DNA of 64,000 nt, taken from assembly GCF_932276165.1 (NCBI RefSeq), contig NC_063994.1:1426001-1490000 (forward strand), read 5' to 3'. The position numbers and the translations under genes are program-made. Below the pieces are notes generated by a model that was not told where the DNA came from, ran no database searches, and was given only the letters and a program-made list of their open reading frames with translations. Of the stretch, positions 49,101 to 61,100 are shown piece by piece (positions within the stretch are counted from its first letter, which is position 1; each line of letters starts with the position of its first letter). This DNA is from Plutella xylostella. Its lineage: Eukaryota > Arthropoda > Insecta > Lepidoptera > Plutellidae.

Positions 49101-52100
49101 GCAAAGAAAAACCAACTTTACTTACCAGACATAAGGAAACGTCTAAAATACAATAACATAGTGGAAGCTCTATAGATGTTACTGTAGTTTGACAAATGAA
49201 TGAACTATTGTTTTAGCGTGTCTTATTATTTTTAGTAAGACCTTTTGTAACGAATAAAAGTAAGCGTAAAATGGTGTATAATACGAAATGACTGTCCAAT
49301 TTCTACCTCTATTCAAAAGAACAAAGGTTTTTTGTTTGCAAAAGCTGGTAATTTATAATACCTTGAAGTTCTTTAACTTCTGTCTGACCGGTTTTGTAAA
49401 TTTTCTAATATTTTCAGAACAAAATTTTGATAATTATTTAAATCTTATCTTTCTCCTGACTTTCAGATTACAATAGTATTTTTGTAACAGTTACAATAAT
49501 AATCTGCTTATAATAAAATAAGACAACCAACCACAAACTAACCACCCTCCCCAAACAGGCTACAAAACTTCGTGGCCCAAGAGCCGGCCCTCCGCTTGGC
49601 CGTCAGCCAAGTGGCCCTCGGGCAGTTCGAGTGGCCCACGGCCGCCGGCGCCGCCGCGTGGCCCGCCCCCACCCCCGCCGGGGGGGTAGCTGAGGGGGTC
49701 ATGCTGAATGACTGGCGAATGTGGAAGGCCGCAAGAAGCGCCTGGCATAGACTGTTGATAGCGACTACGCTGATGGATTACGAGACTAAGAAGACCATGG
49801 CGCAGTTGTTTACGAGGAATTATGGTGAGTTTTTTAGGAGTAACAATTGGTTTTCAAAAAAGGAGGCCTGCACCCAACAGTAAGCGATAGAAGGCTGATG
49901 ATGATAATGAAGGAGTGTTCAGTTTGACTTGTATGTGACCGGTTAAGAAACGTGATGATCAAGTGTAATTATTTACATTATCAACACCTAGTAGTTGACC
50001 GCCGCCGCGCCGGTTGTAGGCCACTGCTAAGGAGCTAAAATACCAACGCTGCCGCTGGATATGTCCTGTCCAATCCAACTGAAGCGAAATATGTGATCTA
50101 CGTCAGGAATCTGTAATTTCCTATTTCCTGCAGACAATAATTATCTCTTTCCATACACTCTGGACAACATAAATGATTCCCCATCAGTTACCATTATCAG
50201 CCCCAATACAAAAAAATCTAAACCCCCCCTTTTCTCCCACAGGCTCAATGCTGAAGGACTTCATCCGCGACGACCACGACCACTCTCTCTCCATCTCGTC
50301 TCTGTCCGTGCAGCTGTTCACGACGCCGACACTCGCGCACCGGCTGGTGGCGCAGCAGGACGCGCTGTTCGTCGTACTGAATACGTTCGTGTCCGAGTGC
50401 AGCCGACGGGTTAATGCTAAGGTGTGTTATGTGCTTATATGAATTGTATTTTATAATGGCAATGCTAAGGTGTGTTATTTTTTTGGATGCGCTGTTCGTC
50501 GCACTGAATACGTATGTGTCTGAATGCAGCCGACGGTTTAATGCTAAGGTGCGTTATGGTGTGAATTTTGGGGTTTTATGGGTGGAGTTTATAGAATGTT
50601 TTACTAAGAGATTTCTGGGTTAAATTGTATTTTTATTTCATTTATTTATTTATTTATTTCTTGGAAAACAAACAGCATGCTTAATACATAATGTTACTTA
50701 TCAAATGAATAGTACATAGGCCAGTAAAGTTTTCACAAACAATAATTTGGTACTTTCGTTGTTACAGAGAAAAAGCTATAATTACTTAATACATTTTAAC
50801 ATATTATTAGAACTTAAATATCTCAGTTATATTAGTCTACTTAGTTGTAAGTTATTAATTTGTTTTATAGATTTGAATAACATAATATATAATTTATATA
50901 CTTACATATATACCTTAGTATAGTATTTATGAATACATACATAAATAATAATATATACAGGGTGTTAACTTGATTGCGTTGGAGCGGGAAATGGTAGATG
51001 CAGCTGATGATACTGAACACGATAAGACATTAAAAAACGCATTTTATTTGCTTTAAGCTGACCAACATAAAACAGTTTTATTTAGTTGATTTTAAAATTT
51101 CATAGTCACCCTATTCATGTTTAGGTACGTTTGACAGAATGACCATGAACTTGAAAGCCAAGGTCAAGGCCAAAAAAATCAAAGCCAAGGTCAATAAAAA
51201 AGTATGTGTGCATCAGCACCACACTTGGAGCCACATCATCAAGGTACCTACCGAGATTTTGGGTACTCAAAGTACCCAATCCATTGTAGACATTTCATTT
51301 TACTCCATAAGTATCACTTTATTGATACACAATAATTATCTTTTATGAATACAGAACAGCTTCATTTTATGCTTCATATCATAGGTCACACGTATTCACA
51401 GCACAGCACAACATAAAACGAGATGAGGAACAAGGCTTGGTAATCAAAAGATAGAATTGTAGGTACCTTTTCCCTTTTAGGTAATAATTGTAAAAAAATG
51501 ATTGTAAACAAGTAAACAACAATGACTGACTGACAGACTAGATCCACAGAGAAGGTAATGACTATCATAAATACTCGATGGTTATGATACGCGAGATTGT
51601 TATTATTCTACTGGTATTCAAAGTGAGGCCATACTTATTATGAGGATTTCCGTACTATTCGTCATCAAAGACGTCTCAATCGCAAGTACACAACACAAAT
51701 CGAGATGAGCGAGTGTAAGTAAACCAATTCGTCATTGAAGTAGACCCTGTTATCATCCTGTTATGCATTGTGGTCTTTTATCTTTAGCTGCGTACAGACC
51801 GGCCAAACGAACGCCAACGAACGGGTTTTGTTGACCTTCGTTGCTCAATCTGCCCCTGTATTATGTATGATAAATGTCCATCGGTGGGCGTTCGTTGGGC
51901 CGGTCTGTACGCATCTTTAGGTAATAAAAGAAAAATAAAACGTGGTGAGTATCAAGGGTGAATACTAAACGGTTACTTTATTCTGAGTAAAAATGTTTAA
52001 TTATTGTTCTGAGCTCCTAGAAAGTCATAAATTATATTCTGTACGATCTATGAAACTTTATGCACATCAGCTGTTTAATTGTTGATTAGTACAGTGAAAC

Positions 52101-55100
52101 TATAAAGTCCTGAAATTAAATGAGGGCACTGCTATCTTTCATGTAGCAATCCTATATAGCGAAACATAACTGACTTTGATACTTGAAATTTTGGCTGTTA
52201 ACTTCCTACCTATTTATGTATTTTAAAAACAACTTACCATCTACAAAAAAGCTCTTATACAAGCTAGAAGGTTAATATGAAGGCTAATAGTGAAACCAAT
52301 AAATATTTATTTAGATAATGTTATTACAAGTGTATAAAAAAACTGGATCTGTTGACGAAGGGCACACATAGTAAAGACATCAATTTCTCTTTTTGGACGG
52401 CCAGTTCTGTTTCTTCCAGCAGTTAGAAATATTCCATATTTTGCCCTCTTTGGCACGCTGGTCCGATATAACTATAAATTAAAATAAAAAAATCATTTTG
52501 AGTTACACAATGCCCCCCAAAATCACACAATGTGAATTTAGTAAGTAAACAAAAAATATATCTTCAAGTATCAAAATGTTAAGGTTTGACTCAACTGAAA
52601 CCAGATGAAACCTACAATCAGTGGTATGTAAACAATGTTCGACTTGGGCTCTAAACCTAGGTTTATCGATAAATGAAGCGTTGGTACTAATAAAAAATGA
52701 GTTATTACAATTTGTACAATGCTACATACCCGTCATAGACGCTGTACGAGCGTAAACATCCTCCAAATTCGACAAAATGTGTCCAGCTTGATGTTCCGCT
52801 AAACATTGTATTAAAACTCGATAAATAACTTCACTAGCTTGACTACGAATATTTTTCTTCATCTTCCTAATTGCAAAAAAGCGTAAATTGTTGCTTTTGT
52901 CTAGATAATCCTTATAATTAATAAGAAAATTCAAAAAAACAGCCAACCGCCTATTGACATAAACAATTGTTATGACTTTTATGTTTCTTTTCTAATGGTG
53001 CCAGGCTCCTGAAAATTTTAGTTCCTCAAACATTAATTTCAGGACTTTATAGTTTCACTGTATGTCATTAATCACCATGAATAATTTCAATTTTATTTAA
53101 TAATTATTGTTATTACCTACTGTGTAATTAATTACAATCATAGTTACATAAAATTAATTATGAAAAGTGAAGTTGATAACAAATTTACAGTGTGTGTTCT
53201 TTTGCAATCGAATGTCTCATTGGTTATGTGTTTGTGTAGGGTGACCATGTTTTTGATTAAGGTAAAACTTTCCACTTTACTTTAGACTTTAAACATAAAT
53301 ATTCCAGATTCTGATGTTTTTTTTCTTAGAAACATGCTTGGTTACGACTAATACTAACCCCCATTTCCCGCTCAAACGCATTCTAGTTAACACCCTGTAT
53401 ATAGGTACAGTAATACTATAAAATATTAATTTTAATTTTACCTGCTAATGTTAATGTTATTACCCTCTTGTTTTGAAAGCAATCTCTTAAAACAGTTTAG
53501 GCTTGTATTAAACAAGTCCAGTTTATTATATGTGGTATTATATTTGTTGCACGCTCTTATTATGAAACGGTTTTCGGTGTAGTTCCGTTTACACACAGGC
53601 GTGGAGAACAGTCTACCCGCGGACCGAGACAAGAAGCGCGGGCACTGGAGGGACAGCCTGCTCACCAGGTAGGGCGAGTCAATATGATTGTTAAGCAGCT
53701 TAAACAAAAATAATTGGTCACGGTGCTCCCTTCGAGTTTCTAAGGATATACAACTGGCATTATATTCTGTAAACTTGTAATGTAGACGTTTAATAAATTT
53801 ATTCTGAATTCGTTCAATTGAATCAATATGACATTGATACTGGGGATTCCAAACAGTTGAAGCGTATTCTAATATGGATCTTACAAAGCAATTATAAAGT
53901 ATTATTAGTGTTAGTGGATTATTAAAGTCGTGACCAATTCTAAATATAAAACCTAGCATCTTATAAGCTCTGGCTGTTACATTATTGACATGATTTACAA
54001 AAGACAACTTATGGTCCAGGAGCACACCTAGGTCTCTCACTTCAAAAACTCTAAGTAACGGTTGATCGGATATTTTATAAGTATAATCAATTATGTTTAG
54101 TTTTCTTGAAAAAGTAATAATGCAGCATTTTTTTACGTTAAGATATAGTTTGTTTTGTACGCAATACTCTGATACCCGGTCTAGGTCACTTTGCAGTTTG
54201 AGACAATCGTGAATAGAAGTGATTTTAACAAATATTTTAGTATCATCGGCATAAAGAAGTGGAAAAGAACTATTGAAACATTTAATGACATCATTAATAA
54301 AAATGTTAAACAATAGAGGACCAAGGTGGGATCCTTGAGGAACTCCGGAAGTGATAGGTACAAAACTAGAGACGTAACCCTTGACAGCTACTGCTTGAGT
54401 CCTGTCGCGAAGATAAGACTCCAGCCACCGTAGCAAATCGCCGTGCACACCGAACAATTCCAGTTTTTTTATTAAAGTATTATGACATATTTTATCAAAG
54501 GCTTTTGAATAGTCGGTGTACACTGCATCTACTTGGTGGCCTTTGTCCATAGCATCGAGAACAATATCTATATATTCGCAAAGGTTACTCTCCGTGGACC
54601 GTTTGTCAATGAAACCATGTTGGTTTATTATTAAATAAGGTCTGACTGCAGGAAAAAGCGCGTCGTAAATAATCTTTTCAAAGATTTTAGGTATTATACA
54701 TAGTTTAGATATACCTCGATAGTCTTTCGCATTATGCTTATTGCCGCTTTTGAAAATTGGTGTTATTAAAGATTGCTTCCACCTAGCTGGAAGATTACCA
54801 GTGTCAAGTGACATACGGAACAATACTGTTAGAGGAGTGGCAAGTTGCTCACAACACTGCTTTACAAACAAAGGATGTATGTCATCAGGACCACAACCCT
54901 TGTTTACATCAATATTCTTCAGATACTTCAATACTAAGTCGATGGTTATATTAGTGGTACTTATGAGGACAGTGTTACTTTCTTCTGTGTTACCCGTGAC
55001 ATTAATTTGACATTGACTGGGTTCAAAAACAGATGTGAAAAATTCATTAAACAAGTTACATATTCCTTGGCCGTCCGACGCTGTGCGATTATCTAGGTTT

Positions 55101-58100
55101 ATCGTATCCGGTATATCATTACAGCTTTTTTTGGATTTAACAAAGGACCAAAAATGACGAGAGTTACGACAAATATTATTTTCAGCATTGCAAATGTAGG
55201 TATTATAGCATGAAACTTCAAGACGTTTTTGATCTCGACGGAGGGAACAAAACGTTTCATAGTCCTGAAGTCTACCATAAATTTTCCACTTTTTGTGAGC
55301 TTTTAATTTTTTATTAATTAATTTTATGAGAGGGCGTGTATACCATACAGGGTGTTTTTGACTTGGGATATGTACTTTGACAGGAACATGTTCCTCGATA
55401 ACTTTGTAAATGACAGAATAGAAGTTATCCACGGCAGTTTCTATATCATCAACAGACAAGTTGGAATCCCAGTCAATTTTGGCTAGCGATTCATTGATTG
55501 CGGGATACCGGCAGCATGATACCTACGCGCAGTCCGCGGCGCCTCGGGCAGGCTCGCGGGCGGGGGGGGGGGGGGACGGGAACCGGACAGTTAGTCTCAG
55601 AGCGGGGTGGTGGTCGTCTTCACGAACAAACGGCTCGGCCTTACTTACCTCACACTCACAACTCGAAATCACCAGGTCTAGCATTTTATTGTTTTTATTT
55701 AATATGTGGTTGTACTGGCCAAGACCGGTCAGGGACAATAAAGCCGACATAGAAATATTTCCTACAGTGCTTAGGGTTTTTAGGTTGGTCCGTAGCAGGA
55801 TGCGCTGTTCGTCGTTTTGAATAGGCTTAAATGCTAATGTGCGTTATGTGGTGTTATAAAATTAATTTTGTGTGGGTGAGGTTTGTGAGGCTACAGAGCC
55901 ACTCTCCCCATCTCGTCTCTGTCCGTGCAGCTGTTCACGACGCCGACACTCGCGCACCGGCTGGTGGCGCAGCAGGACGCGCTGTTCGTCGTATTAAATA
56001 CGCTAGTGTCTGAGTGCAGCCGACGGGTTAATGCTAAGGTGAGTTTTTCGGTTTGTCGGTGGATTTTGGAAGGTTATAGAAAGTTTTACTGACATATTTC
56101 TCGGATAAATTAAGTGTCTTCTGTAGTGCTTAGTGTTTTAATACGTCGTTTATTCGTCTATTCGTCGTTTTAAATACGTTCGCCTCTTAAGTACAGTAGA
56201 CGCGTCAATGCTAGTGCGTTATGTAACTATAGACTTGCTTGGCTTCGTGGGTTTGTGAGGCTACAGAGCCACTCTGCCCATCTCGTCTCTGTCCGTGCAG
56301 CTGTTCACGACGCCGACACTCGCGCACCGGCTGGTGGCGCAGCAGGACGCGCTGTTCGTCGTACTGAATACGTTCGTGTCCGAGTGCAGCCGACGGGTTA
56401 ATGCTACCACATAACGCACCTTACGTTATGTGGTGGTGTGAATTTAAGGGTTTGTAAGGATGTACAATGTTTTACTGAGAGATTTCTGGGTTAAATTGTA
56501 TTGAAATGTATTCTGAAATGTTTATGAAAATTTCTATTAAAATATATGCAGTGTTTTAGCCATAATAAAACACTAAACAACAGAGCTAATGACGGAAATT
56601 TATGTCGCACATGAGTGCGCTGTTCGTCCCACTGAAATTGCTGTGCCCAAGTGCAACCTATGACCCAACGCTAAAATGCAATATTTGAATATATAAATTT
56701 TGCAAAAAACCTTTTTACACCTATTCTATTCTATTCTATTCTCATTGGGGGTGAAGTTCCTGTACGTGGCTCTCTCGAGTGGAACCTTTGTACATATCCC
56801 CTTGATTTCAGCTCAGCCAGCCTAGCTCCCGAGTAAACTGGAGTAGCAGGCCTGGGTGTTGTAATAGCTGAGGTAGGCGCTCTGTTGGTCCAAGAATAGA
56901 TAATCTTGTTTCTGTAGTAGGTGGACAAGCTAACAGAATATGTTCAACCGTCTCATCTACTTCCTTACATGTCCTACATAAGGGACTAGTTGAGTTACCT
57001 ATGGTATATAAGTGTTTATTCACGCAACAATGTCCTGTTATTAATCCTACCATTAATTATATATTACTACGGGACAGGTTGAGTAAGTAGCGTGTAAGTT
57101 TATGGTTGTGTGATACAATTAACGCTTTAGTTTGTCTGCAATCTACACGATTTTTCCACTCCTGATTGTGTTCAGATAGTGTTTTATCGGTGAGACATTG
57201 CCTTATTGCCTTTGATGACAAACTAATAAATGGTTCTGGCCCTATTGGTAGGGTATTTGATCCCATTCTTGCTAGTCGGTCAGCCTCGCAATTTCCTAAG
57301 TTGTCGTTATGACTTTTAATCCATTGTACTGTTACATTATTTGAAATGCTTAGGTTTTCCAGTGTTCTGTGACATTCTAAAATTAATTTAGATTTTGTTA
57401 CAGTTCTACCTAAGGCACCTAAAATAGCCATACTGTCTGTGTAGAAGCAGATATTGCTATTTTTTGTGTCTTTTATTTGTGTAGCTCCGTCAAGTAGGCT
57501 GGCAGCTTCTGCCTGAAAAACAGTAGCTTTGTTCCCGAAGCTGACAGAGTATTGTAAATTAAGTTCCGGGCAGAAGACACCTCCACCGCTGCCCTTTTTG
57601 TTCTTGGCTCCGTCAATGTAGATATTGATGTCGTAATTGTTTTCGTCTGATGTGCCACACTGATCTCGCTGGATAGTGTAGCTTCTGTTGAAGATAAACG
57701 TCTTTATAGTAGTGTCGCTGCATTCAGTGGACCCGGGAGCCGACAACTTGGCAATGTCAAGTATGCGACTGTGTCCCTGTGCAGTGGTATTCGTTGACCA
57801 GAGTCCCAGGTTACTTAGCCTTATCGCCGCCGCTTTAGCTTCCTGCTTGATGATAATATCGAGTGGTGGAAGTCCTAGAATTATTTCTAGGGCGGCTGTT
57901 GGGGTTGACTTCATACATCCGGTGATTGAAACGCATGCAAGTCTTTGAAACTGTCGTAGTTTGTTTTTCACAGTGGTGAGGTTTGATCTTTGCCACCACA
58001 CTACTGCTCCATAGGTTATTATAGGTCTGACCACCGCTGTGTACAGCCATTTGCATAGCTTCGGTTTTAATCCCCATTTAGATCCAACAAGTTTACTAGT

Positions 58101-61100
58101 TTGATAAAGAGATATTGTTGCTTTACTCAGGGTCTTGTCAATATGCTTAGACCAGCTTAAACGGTGGTCTAGCCATACGCCAAGATATTTTACCTCATTT
58201 GTCAACTTTAAGGTTGTATTAAATAGTTTAGGTAGTTTTAAATTGCCTATTTTAGTCTTTTTAGTAAATAGCACCATTTCTGTTTTGGTCGGGTTCACCG
58301 ACAGTTCATGTTTATGGCACCATTCCTCTATAATGTTTAGTGCAAGTTGCATTCTTTCACATAAGGTGTTAACAAACAAGCCCCCGATGAGAATAGTGAT
58401 GTCATCGGCGTAGGCTATTGTTGTAAAACCTTTATTATTTAGATCGCAAAGTAGATCATTCACAACTAAAACCCACAGCAATGGAGATAACACTCCACCC
58501 TGCGGACATCCCTTTGCTACTTTGCATCTTATTGTATTTGTTGAAGTAAAAGATACTGTTCTTGATTTAAGCATATTTGTTATCCAGGCACTGATGACCG
58601 GGTCTACATCATGATTTTTAAGGTTATTACTTATGCTATTGAACATAGTTTTATCAAAAGCTCCTTCAATATCGATAAAAACTGCAAGGCAGGATTGTTG
58701 TAACAATATTGAGTTTTCGATTTTGCTTACCACTGTGTGTAAAGCCGACTCTGTCGACTTACCTGGTTGGTACGCATGTTGATTAGGATGAACAGGTTTC
58801 ACAGAAAGTGCACCGTCACGTATATATCTATCGCAAAGTCTTTCTAAAGTTTTTAGAAGAAATGATGACAGACTGATGGGTCTATAGGCTTTCGGAGAAG
58901 TGTAGTCATCTTTACCTGGTTTAGGTAAAAATACTACCTTCACCTCTCTCCATCCCTTTGGTATATATCCCAGGGCCAGACAGGCCCGGTAGATAACTAT
59001 CATCCTGGGTACAATAATGTCGACCTCCCACTGTAGAAGAGCCGGCACTATGCCGTCTGCTCCCGGCGACTTAAAGGGAAGGAACGAAGAGATAGCCCAT
59101 TTAACTTTTTCTTCATTTATTACGGCGGCTGCAATGGAGTCAGCGTCACTAGAAGAATTCATAATTGGTGACAGCATATCTTGATCACACGACGCCTCCG
59201 CTAACATTTCACAGCCAGGGAAGTGTGTGAGCAGCAAGAGGCTGTTCCTTTCGCTTTCGGTTTTTGTATAAGTTCCGTCTGGATTTTTTAATGTATCTAG
59301 CTGATTTTGAGAATCATTCGATACGCATTTTTTCGCCCTCGCGGCTTTCGATTCACTTTGGATTGTTGCGCAAAAATTTCTCCAGGATTCCCTGGTTTTT
59401 GCTCTAGTCTCTTTTTTGAAGTTGTTCCTAGCAATTTGAAATGCTTTCCAGTCTTCTTCTTTTTTTGTATTCTTGGCGCGATCGATTGATGATTGATGAA
59501 CCTTTTTACACCTTTCTTCACAGTAAAATTTTCCTTTTACATCACTACCATTTGCCTTACATACTAATATTTTTCTATCCTCCCCAGGGCCGTCTAGAAT
59601 TCGACCGCAACCACGTCTCGAGCGCTTTCAAACGCGCCCAGTTCGTCCTATACGACGTGAAGTACATACTGAGCTGCGTGCCTTCGACGTTTGACGACGA
59701 ACTGCGCCGCGGGTTCCTGCACGGACTGACGCTCATGCTGAGCCTGCTGCTGATGATGCAGGGCATGGACGAGGTGGTCAGACAGGTCGGTGGTTCGACA
59801 GCCTATAGCAGTCCACGGGATGCGGTCTATAGCTTACCAAATCCAATTACCACCCACCTTTCGCGAGGCGTCATCCCATCTAGCTAAGTACATAAGTGGA
59901 TGTTGATGTGGTTTACGTACTTTTATTCATTTATGAAGTGTCAGATGGCAAGCGATTTTGGATTTTAAATATAGTTTTGAGGGTGCTGTTTGGGGACTTA
60001 GGACGTATAAACAGTGGAATGTTATACATATGCACACAAAAAAGTGCCATTTTCTAACTGAAATAGTGCAAGTCAGATTTTAGCTTAGTAATCAATAGAC
60101 TTTTATTGCACGCTTCAGCTTTGGAAGGTCTACGTCGTATGTGTCGTATGTGTCACCTGTTTTTATATTAGAAAAACGTTTTAATCCATATTTCTTTCTA
60201 TTCCAGGTCGGCCAACACATGGAATACGAGCCCGAATGGGAGTCAGCCTTCAACCTTCACGTCAAGTTAGCCCACAGCATCACTCTAGCTCTGGAGTGGT
60301 GCGGGGCTGACCGGGCCCTAACTGCCAGCGCATACCGCATGGTTCTCCGACGACTGTGTGATGCCGAGCCCACGGAGCCCAGGGAGCGAGCCGGTCAGTG
60401 GAGATAGGACTCATCATGAAGCCCATATTTTTCTACTGCTAGACATAGGCTTTCCTAGGGAGTGCATAAACAGCTTGACTTCCTGTCTAAAGATGTTGGT
60501 CCAGCAGGCCAGGTGATCCTCCAGAAAAATCCTGATTTCCATAGCCCGCTCATAGACTTCTCGTTTCGTATACTTTCTCCTTATTCTTTTATAAATAATA
60601 TACGCGTAATTTTGCGCCATTTTGGCCAAGATGGTTTCTGTATTGATCTCATAATAAATCCGTATTTTGTACCTTCTTATAGTCAGAATAAGTTCTACAA
60701 TCGTCTTTAGTTTTTTTGTGTACAAACAAAAAATACCTACTAATCTCACTCTTTCCCCCCACAGAGCTAGGCAACCAGTCAGCCCTGGTCATCCCGTACG
60801 ACGTCTCAACCCGCCCTGTCTCCATCCACCGGCCTCTCTCCCGGTTCGCGGCCGGATTACATCTGTTGTTGGATAAGCACGGCTTGTCTTACCACAGCCC
60901 GGAGTTCTCGAGGCCGGACAAGCCGAAGCCCACGCCGGAGGAACTCATCGGTAAGAAAAACTATGTCTGACCCCGCGGAACGGGTCAATTATCGACGTCG
61001 ATAAATTCGTTTAATGCGCCTCCACATCACAGCGCCGTATTTATGACGAATAGCGATATAGTGACGTTTATCGACGTCGATAACTGACCCATACATCGAA

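Larger units (their letters stand above)
50958..53397. mobile_element. DNA element with imperfect 40-bp TIRs, carrying two nested elements
   Basis: Left end CAGGGTGTTAACTTGATTGC, then GTTGGAGCGGGAAATGG; right end its near reverse complement, ending CACCCTG. TATA-like sequence flanks both ends. Inside are the MITE at 51784-51919 and the mariner-type element at 52092-53060. No transposase that clearly belongs to the outer ends is visible. Confidence 0.65.
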
